A stretch of DNA of 64,000 nucleotides from Porticoccus sp002341315 (GCF_047634355.1 NZ_JBLIAL010000007.1), one strand, 5' to 3'; shown: positions 43,691-53,345, counted from the stretch's first letter. Numbers and translations: made by a program. Notes: generated from the sequence alone by a model not told the origin.

Positions 43691-43708
43691 CTGTAAAGAA
43701 ACCTGACG
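43691..43708. promoter_or_regulatory. Shared 18-bp upstream element, copy 1 (putative PrsR-type activator site)
   Basis: CTGTAAAGAAACCTGACG, identical to 53328-53345. An imperfect dyad (TGTAA-N7-TGACG). It lies 73 bp upstream of the candidate -24 element. The rest of 43548-43970 shows no gene. Confidence 0.7.
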
Positions 43709-43970
43709 CAGGCTCGTTACCACAACCTTTAACCATGCTGTTATAGAGTGCTAGCTACTCACTTTTTATACGCCAGACCACACATCTGGCTGCGCTAACC
43801 CATAACCCGTTCAACGACCTACGGACCACCAAACTGGTACAAACTGTTCTGGACAAAAGTACCGGATAAAGCACACAGGCCCGACACGCTGGCTTACTTA
43901 CCTCAGCTGCATTTTCTTTAGGTCACTACAGTAGACGATACTGTTCCCGTGAATCGCTTAGATCGTTAGA

Positions 43971-44867
43971 ATGATGAAAACAATCACAGGGATGACCGTG
44001 CATATTTCCTTCAGCAACATCAGGCAGTGGGTAACAACCCTGTCACTACTGATGCTCACTGGCTTTGGCTGGGCCGGGCCGCATCAACCAGCTGTGGCCA
44101 ATGCCAATCAGCAAAGTGAAGCACTCAAACTGGCTCAGGCTGTCTATGGCAACCCTACCGGCCAGGATGCGAGCTCACAGGTAGTCATGGTGCTGGAAGG
44201 CAGCGGCTCGACCAGACAGCGCATGCTGTTCAACTACGCGCTGGACAAGGGCAATGCCGAGCGGTGGACACTCCTTCGCTTTGTGAAACCGAACGATGTA
44301 GCAGGTACCGGTCTGCTGACCAAGGATTATCCCGGCGACGAGAGTGACCAATGGCTGTATCTGCCTGCTCTGGAGCGTGTTCGTCGCATCGCCTCTTCGA
44401 GAAAAGGCGGCCGGTTCGTTGGTTCCGATTTCTACTATGAAGATTTATCCGACCGGGAAGTTTCCATGGATCACCACCGGATTATCGGCAAGGACAAGGT
44501 CGGCGGTGCCGGCTGCACCCTACTGGAAAGTATTCCGGTCGATAAATCCAACTCGGTTTACAGCAAACGCATTCTCTGTATTCATCCGGGAATTCTCGTT
44601 CCCCTGCGCATTGACTACTACGAGAACAACCGCGAAGAACCTACCAAAAGACTTCAGGCGAGAAAAATCAAACGCGTACAGGGCTACTGGACCATTTTTG
44701 ATAGTACGATGTATGACCTGCAATCTGGTCGAAGCACCAAGTTACTCACTATTGATATCAAATACGATCAGGGTATTCCCGAGACACTCTTCAGCCAGAG
44801 AGGGCTGTCTGATGACAGCCGGGAAATACCATTCCGTCCGCAGAGCGAAGACAGCCAGGAAGAATGA
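43971..44867 (+). CDS. LolA-like outer-membrane lipoprotein-sorting family protein (exporter-associated)
   Basis: 298 residues. Signal peptide near 20-40 (LSLLMLTGFGWA). The mature part belongs to the LolA-like group that pairs with MMPL/RND exporters: NAERWTLLRFVKPNDVAGTGLL, SDQWLYLPALERVRRIASSRKGGRFVGSDFYYEDL. Probably a periplasmic lipid-binding shuttle between the MMPL pump and the outer-membrane protein encoded in the next two genes. The ribosome binding site is weak; an alternative start is the Met at 43974. One base separates its stop from the next ATG. Confidence 0.82.
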   Translation: MMKTITGMTVHISFSNIRQWVTTLSLLMLTGFGWAGPHQPAVANANQQSEALKLAQAVYGNPTGQDASSQVVMVLEGSGSTRQRMLFNYALDKGNAERWTLLRFVKPNDVAGTGLLTKDYPGDESDQWLYLPALERVRRIASSRKGGRFVGSDFYYEDLSDREVSMDHHRIIGKDKVGGAGCTLLESIPVDKSNSVYSKRILCIHPGILVPLRIDYYENNREEPTKRLQARKIKRVQGYWTIFDSTMYDLQSGRSTKLLTIDIKYDQGIPETLFSQRGLSDDSREIPFRPQSEDSQEE

Positions 44868-44868
44868 C

Positions 44869-46353
44869 ATGAAAACAACTGACCGCGGATTAGCGACGCT
44901 TTTTGCCACCCTGCTGCTGACCCCTCTTGCATCTCCAGTCAGCGCTGAGGATTTTGACCTGCTGATTATTGAAGAGGAATCAGAGGAATTATTGATCCTT
45001 GACGATCAAACGGATTTGCCCACCAGCAGCGAGGCTCCCGGCGACGCACTAATCCTTGATTCGGGTGAAGACGAAAACGGATTATTTATTGATGAGGGCG
45101 ACGACACCCCCACCGAGTCACCTCGGTTCACGAGTTACACCACTGAAAAATCAGCGGGGCCAACTGTCAAGCTGAACCGGTTATGGGTCGAGTACGGGCA
45201 CTTTACCCAACAAAGTGCTGGCAAGAACCATCAGGGCTACATGCACGGTCTGGCCACGGCCGAATGGTCGCCATCATCGGCGTGGGAATTCCACGCCTCG
45301 GTTCGTGCGGATGGCTACAGGGAATCCGGCAGCAACGACTGGAGTGATTTCCGCCTCGATTACGATGAAATCTATGCACGCTACAAAACAGCCAGCTCCA
45401 TCTTCACCGTTGGCACTCAGCGAGTACTATGGGGCAGAATCGATGAGTTCCCCCCCACGGATCGTCTGAGTACTCAGGATTTCCGACGGTTTGTGATCGA
45501 TGACCTCGAGGATCGTCGACTCGCCTCTCCCGCTATCCGTATGGAGCATTTTTTTGGCGACAGCAAAATAGACTTTGTGCTTTACCCCCACTTCCGTGAA
45601 ACACAGCTGGCTGACAGGGACAGCATCTGGTACCCGGTCAACAAACGCACCGGTGAAATTCTCAGCCTGAAAACCACCGCTCTTGCAGAAACCATCGTAA
45701 AAAATGTCCCCATAAAGGAAAACGCCCCCGACTCAGAAGGCGGTGCCGGTATCCGCTTCAGCACACTCGGCTCCGGTTTTGACTATGCACTGACTGTGCA
45801 GAAAGGCCGTCAGACAGTGCCCTACTTCAGCTATAACCCCGACCGGAATATTATTGAAGGCCAGTACCCACGCACCTGGATAGTCGGTGGTGACTTCGGC
45901 ATTGAAGCCCTGGGTGGCACCGTCAAGTTCGAGGCGGCCTGGCTGAGCGACACACCTGTCACCCGGGTGGATGGCAGCTACACCACGGTTAAAAGCATCA
46001 GCTGGGGGGCAGCACTGGAGCTGTTCCCCGGAGACGGCGATGCCAGGCTCAACCTGCAGTTGACGGGCGTCAAACTGCTCAGGGCACCAGAGGTGATGGA
46101 CCGTGCAGAAATCTATGCCCTGAATGGCTCCTACAATATACCGTTTGCCCAGAATCGCTGGCGAGCCAAATTCCGCTTCAATGTCGGACTGGATAAAAAA
46201 GACATCTACTTTAACCCGGAAATCGCCTATACCGGGTGGGAGGCCCAGGAAGTGTATCTGGAGTTTCACTTTTTTGATGGCAGCCTGGGTACACCGGGCG
46301 GGTTTTATCAGGACAACGGCATCCTTACCCTGGGCTGGCGGGCAGATTATTGA
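44869..46353 (+). CDS. Outer-membrane beta-barrel protein of MMPL exporter operon (DUF1302-like)
   Basis: 494 residues from the ATG at 44869 (AGGAAG seven bases upstream); the frame is open far upstream, but that part overlaps the preceding gene. Signal peptide ending at VSA (about residue 25). A very acidic segment (about 25-85, EEESEELLILDD) is followed by alternating beta strands of a barrel (RLWVEYGHFTQQ, WEFHASVRADGY, IFTVGTQRVLWGRIDEFPPTDRLSTQD) and a C-terminal aromatic-ended strand (ILTLGWRADY). Likely the outer-membrane partner for export of a lipid-like substrate. Confidence 0.72.
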   Translation: MKTTDRGLATLFATLLLTPLASPVSAEDFDLLIIEEESEELLILDDQTDLPTSSEAPGDALILDSGEDENGLFIDEGDDTPTESPRFTSYTTEKSAGPTVKLNRLWVEYGHFTQQSAGKNHQGYMHGLATAEWSPSSAWEFHASVRADGYRESGSNDWSDFRLDYDEIYARYKTASSIFTVGTQRVLWGRIDEFPPTDRLSTQDFRRFVIDDLEDRRLASPAIRMEHFFGDSKIDFVLYPHFRETQLADRDSIWYPVNKRTGEILSLKTTALAETIVKNVPIKENAPDSEGGAGIRFSTLGSGFDYALTVQKGRQTVPYFSYNPDRNIIEGQYPRTWIVGGDFGIEALGGTVKFEAAWLSDTPVTRVDGSYTTVKSISWGAALELFPGDGDARLNLQLTGVKLLRAPEVMDRAEIYALNGSYNIPFAQNRWRAKFRFNVGLDKKDIYFNPEIAYTGWEAQEVYLEFHFFDGSLGTPGGFYQDNGILTLGWRADY

Positions 46354-46446
46354 GCAGCCTGGCGTCGGGCCAAATGATCAGGGATTACTGACATCAATAA
46401 AGAATTACAGGATTATCGCCAGCAGCTAAGCAATGAGCACCAACCT

Positions 46447-49035
46447 GTGGCGCTCATTCAGGACGGTATTCTGCTGGCCGTCAATGAGCCTTTTGCACGA
46501 CACGCGGGCTTTGAATCGCCGGCAGAACTGGAATCAACCCCACTACTGGACTTGCTGGAGGGGCTGACCAAGGAGCAAACCCGCGACTTTCTGGCAAGCG
46601 CCAGCCACACTGATAAAAATACCCGCGATGCTCCCCGAACAAAAGTTACCTTGCGGCGCAATGACGGCACTCGCCTTCCCGCAGAAATTCATGCCCACCA
46701 GGACAATCTGAACGGGGAAAAAGTCGTCAAGCTATACCTGCTGACAGCAGACGACCTAACGCCGTCAAGACGCATGCTCAGACTGCCCTGGAAGCTGTAT
46801 TTCTGCCTGTTTGGCCTGTTACTGATCGCAGCATTGCCCAATCTGTTACTCCCCAACCTCAACATCAATAACGCACCCAGAACTTACCTTCCAGCTGATG
46901 CGCCCTCCGTTTTAATCGACCAGCAGATACGCGAAACTTTTCCCGATGACGAAGTCATCGTGATGCTGTTTGAAGGTCTGGCGATGTTTTCAGATGACTT
47001 CCTACTGGCCTATCACCAACTGTCCCAGTCGCTGTCTGCACACCCCCTGATCGACAGCGTGATCGGAATCACCCGACAGGATCACATCAGTGGCTCGGCT
47101 GACGGATTTCTGGTCGAGCCCCTTATCAACATCGATACCCTGGCAGATACGTCACCCACAGAGCGTCGCGAACGAGCACTCTCGGACCGGTTTGCCATGA
47201 ACTCCCTGCTCGCGGCTGACGGTTCGGCGATCGCGCTAGTAGTGATTCCCCAGGCACTGGACGACAGCTTTCGCCACTTGGCACTGGAGCAGGAAATTGT
47301 AGCGCTGGTTGAGGAAAATCGACTGGACAGTTATCTGACGGCAATGGCCGGCGAAATCGCCACGGATGTGGCGCAGATGCGGGCCATCCTGCGCGACAAC
47401 ATGATTTTTATTCCCACCACTGTGTTGGTCGGTTTGATCCTGATCTGGTGGCTGTTTCATCGCTGGATGGCCGTCATCATTACCGGTATCGTCACCGGAG
47501 CGGTGGTCAGCTCCACCATTGCCTTCTACGTCATCTTTCGGCAACCCTTCAATTCCATTGCAGGCATTATTCCACCGCTGCTGTCCGCGCTCACGATTGC
47601 CGCCCTGGTGCATTTTTTCAATGCGCTGCAGTACGCCTCCAGGCGAGGTCTGTCCGGCAATGACAGGGTGCAGTCCGCCCTGTCACAAATCCGCCGACCC
47701 GCGCTGTTCAGCGCCCTGACAACGTCTGCCGGACTCGCCTCGCTCGGGCTGAGTCCGATTCCGCCCATCAGCACTTTCGGACTCACCGCAGCTGCCGGGG
47801 TCTTTCTGATTTATCTGATTGTCATACACCTGCTGCCACCGATCTTCTCCCGCTACGACAACCGGCAATGGCCCCACCATAAAGCCGGACTCGGACTGAT
47901 GGATGTCATGGTGAAAGGGCTGTTCCACACCGGCATTCGCTATCCGATATGGGTGCTGGGTTTTACCCTGATGATCCTGGCAGCGACGATCCCTCAGATA
48001 TTCAAGGTCGACGTGGAAACCAACATTCTCGAGTTTTTTCCTCCCAGCCATTCGCTTCGTCAGGCGACAGAGCACATTGAGGAGAAACTTGTCGGCACCA
48101 CACCACTGGAAGTGTTCTTCAGTTCCGATCAACCGGACGCGCTGATAACACCGGAGGCACTTCAGGACATAAAGGGATTTCAGAACTGGCTGAGCCGACA
48201 ACCCGAAGTGGACAAGAGCATGTCGGCAGCTGATTTCGTGGAAGAAATGCACTGGGGTTTTCACGAAGAGAACGACCGATTCAGGAAAATCCCGCAGAAT
48301 GCCGACTTGATCAGCCAGTACCTGTTTATTTATGACGGCACAGATTTGTATGACTTTATCGACCGGGACTTCCGCCGGGCGCGGGTTGCCATCAACGTCA
48401 ATGTGCACGGGGCAAATGAGATTGGCGACCTGATGGAACGGATTGGTTATTACCTCACGGCAAGCCCGATAGCCGGAGCGGATTGGGAGCTGGCGGGAGC
48501 CGGCAGGATGTTCGCCGATCAGGAGGACCTGCTGGTCAAAGGTCAGATATACAGTCTTGGCGGGGCCCTGCTACTGATTTTATTACTGATGTTGGGTCTG
48601 TGGCGATCTGTTCAGGACACGCTCATTTGCATGATTCCAAACATCTCCCCCATCATCGTTATTTTTATCATCATGGGATTTCTGGGCATCTGGCTGGACA
48701 TGGCCACAGCGATGATTGCCAGCGTAGCGGTAGGTATCGCGATTGACGATACCATCCACCTGTATCACGGTTTTATCGACCGCATCAGACAGGGCCACAG
48801 CCCTGTCTATGCCTTGGCACGAACATACAGCCTGGCAGGCCGTGCAGTGATGACAACCACCATCATTCTGTGCGCCCAGTTCAGCCTGCTGATGGCCAGC
48901 GCTTTTGTCCCTATGGGACATTTTGGCATACTGACCAGTATCGGCTTGCTCACCGCACTGCTGTTCGACCTACTGTTACTTCCCGCCCTGCTGATTACGA
49001 TCTATCGAACCAGGCGCATTATCAGCTCCAACTAG
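46447..49035 (+). CDS. MMPL/RND-type exporter with N-terminal PAS-like domain
   Basis: 862 residues as drawn from the GTG at 46447, but the start is unsure. In-frame codons upstream (from 46378, after a TGA at 46375) read INKELQDYRQQLSNEHQP, which looks like the helix leading into a PAS domain, and the only other starts there are ATT 46384 and ATC 46393. Residues 1-100 form a PAS-like fold. Then comes an RND permease with two sets of transmembrane helices and large periplasmic loops; a C-terminal set includes SVAVGIAIDDTIHLYHGF, which carries the conserved proton-relay Asp pair. Third gene of the LolA-like/barrel/pump operon. A sensory domain on an MMPL pump is uncommon. Confidence 0.85.
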   Translation: MALIQDGILLAVNEPFARHAGFESPAELESTPLLDLLEGLTKEQTRDFLASASHTDKNTRDAPRTKVTLRRNDGTRLPAEIHAHQDNLNGEKVVKLYLLTADDLTPSRRMLRLPWKLYFCLFGLLLIAALPNLLLPNLNINNAPRTYLPADAPSVLIDQQIRETFPDDEVIVMLFEGLAMFSDDFLLAYHQLSQSLSAHPLIDSVIGITRQDHISGSADGFLVEPLINIDTLADTSPTERRERALSDRFAMNSLLAADGSAIALVVIPQALDDSFRHLALEQEIVALVEENRLDSYLTAMAGEIATDVAQMRAILRDNMIFIPTTVLVGLILIWWLFHRWMAVIITGIVTGAVVSSTIAFYVIFRQPFNSIAGIIPPLLSALTIAALVHFFNALQYASRRGLSGNDRVQSALSQIRRPALFSALTTSAGLASLGLSPIPPISTFGLTAAAGVFLIYLIVIHLLPPIFSRYDNRQWPHHKAGLGLMDVMVKGLFHTGIRYPIWVLGFTLMILAATIPQIFKVDVETNILEFFPPSHSLRQATEHIEEKLVGTTPLEVFFSSDQPDALITPEALQDIKGFQNWLSRQPEVDKSMSAADFVEEMHWGFHEENDRFRKIPQNADLISQYLFIYDGTDLYDFIDRDFRRARVAINVNVHGANEIGDLMERIGYYLTASPIAGADWELAGAGRMFADQEDLLVKGQIYSLGGALLLILLLMLGLWRSVQDTLICMIPNISPIIVIFIIMGFLGIWLDMATAMIASVAVGIAIDDTIHLYHGFIDRIRQGHSPVYALARTYSLAGRAVMTTTIILCAQFSLLMASAFVPMGHFGILTSIGLLTALLFDLLLLPALLITIYRTRRIISSN

Positions 49036-51809
49036 TTTTTCGCTGTTAAAGTTGCCAACAGTTTTTCTGCTTCAGCTCTCTCGGAGAAGTCTTTTTTCTC
49101 TGACAACAATCTTTGCAGGGTCTGAATAGCCGCCTCAGCATTCCCCGAAGCGTGGTCAATCATGGCACTGTGGTAATACATCGCGGGACTGCCCTTGCCA
49201 TCGGCGAGGGCACGCTCGATGGAGCGCTGCGCCTTGACCAATTGATTGTTTTTCAATTGCACTATAGCCAGGGTATCGAGTGTTGATGGTGACCGGTCGC
49301 TGAGATCTACAGCTTTCTCGGCATGATCCAGTGCTTTTTCGGGATCAGAGTCACGTAACAACCAGGCGAGATTGTTCAACACCACAACGCTCTCCGGAGC
49401 GTCCTGCAGGGCAGCGTGATACTGTTCAACAGCCTTGCCCTCTTCCCCCTTGCCAACATACAGGCTCGCCAACTCATGCCTGACCGCAACATCCTTCGGA
49501 TGCTCACTGAGCCAATCCGTCATCATCCCTTCTGCAGCATCTCTATCTCCAGCCAGCCAGTGCTGCTGGGCAAGAAACAACATGTTTCGGCTGGTAGGCG
49601 CTTTTGCAAATACTTTTTCCGACAGTTCCAGCGCACGCGCCCTGTCTCCACCCTCCAGGGCATAGACTGCCTCCAGCTGCATAACCTCCGCATTTTCCGG
49701 CGCCAATCTTTTCAAAATGGTGAGGTTTTCTTCTACCGCCGACTGATCTTTGTCTCGGAGAAATATGCGGGTTAGCTCGATACGCGGTTCGATATAGCCG
49801 GGAGATATTTGAAGCGCTTTTTCAAATTCTGCTTTTTCCTTATCGACATCATTCAGACCACGATAGGTCATACCCAGATGATAATGCGGCTGGGGCGCAT
49901 CAGAACGAAGGGCTATCAACTGCTCAAAGGTAGATCTGGCGGCAGAAAAATCGTTTCGAGCAAGCAGCGACAACCCCTTTACATTAAGGACTTCGGGATT
50001 ATTTTGTGACGCAGGGTCCAGCGAGTTGAGAAGATTTGGTACCCGCTGCGGCTCACCTTTAGTCAGATAATAACGGGCCAGTACAACCCGGGGCTGGGTC
50101 GCTTTTGGGTGCGCCTCCATTGCCCGTTTCAGACTTTCCTCTATACCCTGGTCATCTTTTTCCAGTTCAGCCAGGGCTGCCAGTTTCATGAGTGTTGGCA
50201 AATTATCCGGGAGAGTCTCCAGTATTTTCTGGTAGTAACCTCGGGCAGTATCAAGATCATTCTCCCGAATAGACAGGAGTGCCAGCTTGTCATTGGCAGT
50301 GACATCGTCAGGGGCTACTGTCAGCGCCTGATTAAACGCGGTCTTCGCCTCAGCGGATTTATCCTGTGAAAGATAGACCTGCCCACGCAGATTGTGGGGT
50401 GCGGCACTATCGGGCATTTTCTGTTCAAAGGCATCTACCGCAGCCAGCGCCCCATCCACATCACCCTCTTTGAGATAGGCCGTTACCAGCAGAATGTCTG
50501 CCTGTTCAAACTCCGGATCAAGTTTGAGCGCTGCCTCAATGTGCTCAAAACTGCTCGCCACCTGACCACTGGCAAGTAACCCCGCGCCCAGTCTGGCCTG
50601 CGCTTCCGGGGAATCGGGCTGCAAAGAAGCCACTTTGGCCAGAAGTGTCAATGCCTCCTCGGTTTTACCCTGCTTTATCAGGGCTCCCGACAACAGATTG
50701 AGCGCATCCACATCCTCAGGATTTGCTTCGACAACGGCACGCATCAACTCTTCAGCTTCCGCGCCTTCACCCGCTCGCAGTTTCATATTGGCGAGAAGTT
50801 TCCTTCCGGGAGCACTGTCCGGCGCGATGGAAAGGTAGCGATAGGCAAAATCTTCCGCCTGTGCAGAATTCCCCAGTTTGTCGTGAGCTGTCGCCAGATA
50901 AAATAGCGACATGGGGTAGCGATCCCCATCCGTTTGCGCCAAGTCAAAAGCGCCAGTAGCGGCTTTCATATCACCTTTTCGGAAATGAAGAATGCCCTGT
51001 AAATAGTTGGCCGCCGGGCTTTTTGGCGAACGCCTGATCAACACCGCTACATCCTCAGAAGCACCGGTATTGTCCTCCTTTTGCAATCTTACCAGCGCCC
51101 GTTTATAGCGGTCTTCAAAGCGATCATCGTCACTGGCCAGCGCTTTTGAGTAAGCAGTTTCTGCAGCATCCAGGTTCAAACTTTGCAGCTCGATATCACC
51201 AAGCAGGCTTAACGCCGGGGCGTATTCCGGCGCCTGGTCAAATACATTACCCAACAAACGCCGGGCTTCAGTCCAGTCACCGTCAGACTGTGTACCTTTC
51301 AGCTTTGCCTGGGCCACCAGTGCATAGGGAAGTTCCGGGGCCGCTGAAATGGCTTTATCTATCAGTAACGCAGCCTCTTCCTCCTGTCCCCGTGCCAGCA
51401 AACCCAGCCCCTGTGATGCGAGCACCATGGAAAGATCAGCACCAGAGAGCGTTTCTACCGACAGTTCCTGCAGAGATTCAAATTGGTTTTGTGAAAGATG
51501 TGCCTGAGCAAGAAGAGGCAATACATCACTATCGGATTGACCCAGTTCATGAGCTGCCTTCAATTCTTTTTCAGCATTGGCGTAGGCTCCTTCGCTGAAA
51601 TAGTATTCACCCAATAACCATCTTGCCTGCTGGTTGTTGCCATTCTTCTGCAATGCATTTTTCAACTCGATAACGGCAGCATTATTCCTGCCTTCCGCAA
51701 GATAGGCCTCCGCCTTGGCAACCTCCTGATTTCCAGTCATATCACTGGAACAGGCCAGCACAAGACCTGCCACAATCACCAGAAACCCTACCCGAAAAAA
51801 TCTGCTCAT
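49032..51809 (-). CDS. prsT: PEP-CTERM system TPR-repeat lipoprotein PrsT
   Basis: 925 residues, the usual size of PrsT. Lipoprotein signal ending VLAC (Cys20). The whole mature protein is a run of TPR units (for example KAEAYLAEGRNNAAVIELKNAL, and QYHAALQDAPESVVVLNNLAWL near 800). PrsT occurs only with exosortase/PEP-CTERM and exopolysaccharide loci and is thought to help polysaccharide or protein export at the outer membrane. Its 3' end overlaps the convergent MMPL gene by 4 bp. Confidence 0.9.
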   Translation of the reverse strand: MSRFFRVGFLVIVAGLVLACSSDMTGNQEVAKAEAYLAEGRNNAAVIELKNALQKNGNNQQARWLLGEYYFSEGAYANAEKELKAAHELGQSDSDVLPLLAQAHLSQNQFESLQELSVETLSGADLSMVLASQGLGLLARGQEEEAALLIDKAISAAPELPYALVAQAKLKGTQSDGDWTEARRLLGNVFDQAPEYAPALSLLGDIELQSLNLDAAETAYSKALASDDDRFEDRYKRALVRLQKEDNTGASEDVAVLIRRSPKSPAANYLQGILHFRKGDMKAATGAFDLAQTDGDRYPMSLFYLATAHDKLGNSAQAEDFAYRYLSIAPDSAPGRKLLANMKLRAGEGAEAEELMRAVVEANPEDVDALNLLSGALIKQGKTEEALTLLAKVASLQPDSPEAQARLGAGLLASGQVASSFEHIEAALKLDPEFEQADILLVTAYLKEGDVDGALAAVDAFEQKMPDSAAPHNLRGQVYLSQDKSAEAKTAFNQALTVAPDDVTANDKLALLSIRENDLDTARGYYQKILETLPDNLPTLMKLAALAELEKDDQGIEESLKRAMEAHPKATQPRVVLARYYLTKGEPQRVPNLLNSLDPASQNNPEVLNVKGLSLLARNDFSAARSTFEQLIALRSDAPQPHYHLGMTYRGLNDVDKEKAEFEKALQISPGYIEPRIELTRIFLRDKDQSAVEENLTILKRLAPENAEVMQLEAVYALEGGDRARALELSEKVFAKAPTSRNMLFLAQQHWLAGDRDAAEGMMTDWLSEHPKDVAVRHELASLYVGKGEEGKAVEQYHAALQDAPESVVVLNNLAWLLRDSDPEKALDHAEKAVDLSDRSPSTLDTLAIVQLKNNQLVKAQRSIERALADGKGSPAMYYHSAMIDHASGNAEAAIQTLQRLLSEKKDFSERAEAEKLLATLTAKN

Positions 51810-52087
51810 AGAAAATTCCCTTTGTACCTGCCAGAGATAACCGCTTGCTTGAAGATAATTAGCATTATTGCAAAAAATAAAACTGCCTTTTTGATAATAA
51901 AACTTCGTTCAAGGTTAAAGCAAACAGGGTTTGCGAACAAATAGATAGTCGTTGATCCGATGGCGGTCAGATGAAATAAAGAAATAAAACCTGTGGAGTA
52001 GAGTAAAGCGAGTGGAGCGGACGAGCTGCCCGTTATACATTCCAGTCACCCAGCCCAGTCAAAAAAGAGCCCGACGGAAATCCAGGC
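51810..52087. other. Intergenic region upstream of prsT
   Basis: No gene seen. A perfect dyad GCAAAC-AGG-GTTTGC lies at 51920-51934, 111 bp before the prsT ATG, and may be an operator. The 18-bp PEP-CTERM element is absent here. Confidence 0.45.
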
Positions 52088-52114
52088 AAAAAAAACGGCG
52101 ACCAAAGGTCGCCG
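52088..52114 (-). terminator. Intrinsic terminator of THxN PEP-CTERM gene
   Basis: Leftward: CGGCGACC-TTT-GGTCGCCG hairpin followed by eight T residues (plus-strand A run 52088-52095). Confidence 0.9.
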
Positions 52115-52145
52115 CTTTCATACTCACACTTACTTACAGAATAGA

Positions 52146-53081
52146 TCAGGCAGACAGGCTACCATTTACTTTTCTGCGACGAACCAGACCCATCAACAAC
52201 AGGCTGGCTGCCAGCAAGCCCAGAGTAGCGGGCTCAGGGATGTTTTCACTGGCGAGAATTGCAAACTCGAGCTGGAAGCTGCTAGTCTCATTCTCCGCAG
52301 TAACAAAGCCAATGCAGTTGTCACCAGCGCCAGCTGCAGTGCAAGCCTCTTCAGAGAGAGGAGCCAGACCCAGTGCTGCAACGTATACGTCGTAGGTGAA
52401 ACCATCAACCGAGAACGAATCGATCAGGAAGGCCAATACAGAACCGTTATTAAAAGCCTGTGCTGTTGCCAGACTAATCAAGTCGCTGGTAAGCGCGAAG
52501 ATATCACCGCAACCAAACCCGTTGAATGGAACACCCGCCGGGCATGCACCGGGATTGCCAGGGTTATTGGTTGTTTCGGTAAAGTCCACACCGAAAGTCA
52601 CTTCCTGAATCTGGTCAGGGCCGCCACCATTTGGTGTCAGGACAACATAATCCTGTGCTGCCGTGCTTGATAGAGATGTACCAGTAATCACATAGTTATT
52701 GTGGGTAACTACCGGGCCCAGGGCGAAAGTTGTAGCATTCACATCCGTCGAAACCATCAGACCAGTCGCGCCACTGCCACTGTTCAGGCTATTACTCGGG
52801 GTAGTGCTATCGCCCGCAGTAGGGTTAATTACCAGGCTACTGACACGATCGAAATTATTGGATTCAGTACCCCAGCTCAGCTTGGTAAAACCATCGACAT
52901 CAGAAACGCCAGAGGTTGCACCCTCTTTTACAACACCAGCCGGATTGATTGGTTCTACCCACTCAAATTCCTGGGTGTAATCAAAGGAGGTGATCATGGT
53001 TGCCGCTGAAGCGCTGCCCACCATTGCAGCACTGAGGCCCAGGCCTATAGCTAACTGCTTTACAAAATTGTTCGTTTTCAT
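52146..53081 (-). CDS. THxN-family PEP-CTERM protein
   Basis: 311 residues. Signal peptide ending ASA (about residue 26), a long beta-rich secreted domain and the family's THxN motif as THNN in GPVVTHNNYVITG. Four Cys lie in two pairs (ACPAG...GFGCGD; EEACTAAGAGDNCIG). C-terminal sorting signal IPEPATLGLL, hydrophobic helix, RRRK. Exported and processed by exosortase. Strong terminator behind it, sigma-54-type promoter and shared 18-bp element in front: an independently, strongly regulated gene. A dyad TCTAAAC/GTTTAGA (53137-53165) falls in its predicted leader. Confidence 0.9.
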   Translation of the reverse strand: MKTNNFVKQLAIGLGLSAAMVGSASAATMITSFDYTQEFEWVEPINPAGVVKEGATSGVSDVDGFTKLSWGTESNNFDRVSSLVINPTAGDSTTPSNSLNSGSGATGLMVSTDVNATTFALGPVVTHNNYVITGTSLSSTAAQDYVVLTPNGGGPDQIQEVTFGVDFTETTNNPGNPGACPAGVPFNGFGCGDIFALTSDLISLATAQAFNNGSVLAFLIDSFSVDGFTYDVYVAALGLAPLSEEACTAAGAGDNCIGFVTAENETSSFQLEFAILASENIPEPATLGLLAASLLLMGLVRRRKVNGSLSA

Positions 53082-53207
53082 TTATTCACTCCTAGAACCT
53101 TACAGTTCCATTGTTTGCCGAAAAGATGACTCTATGTCTAAACGTCTTTAGTCGTTCTGTTTAGAGGATTATCAGATTAAAACTGATCAACCTTTCCGTA
53201 ATAGTTA

Positions 53208-53222
53208 GCACAAAGCATGCCA
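53208..53222 (-). promoter_or_regulatory. Candidate sigma-54 promoter of THxN PEP-CTERM gene
   Basis: Minus strand TGGCATGCTTTGTGC: GG and GC at the right spacing, one mismatch in each box. Very similar to the promoter at 43604-43618 (TGGC-x-TGC-x-TT-x-TGC). Predicted start near 53196, leader about 115 nt. Confidence 0.6.
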
Positions 53223-53327
53223 GTATCAAAAGCTCCTCCAAAAAAACCACCATCTTGCTGATATAAAAAGATTTTTTTTCAGACTCCCCTCGGGAGGCCA
53301 GATAGGGATTTGAGAAAAATTCACCGC

Positions 53328-53345
53328 CTGTAAAGAAACCTGACG
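53328..53345. promoter_or_regulatory. Shared 18-bp upstream element, copy 2
   Basis: CTGTAAAGAAACCTGACG, identical to 43691-43708; 106 bp upstream of the candidate -24 element and also 110 bp upstream of the divergent nitroreductase gene. The stretch 53082-53455 otherwise holds no gene. Confidence 0.7.

Noticed and set aside
44344..44868. Upstream extension of the outer-membrane barrel frame by 175 codons
   Set aside because: Overlaps the LolA-like gene in another frame; the ATG at 44869 has a good ribosome binding site and starts a signal peptide.
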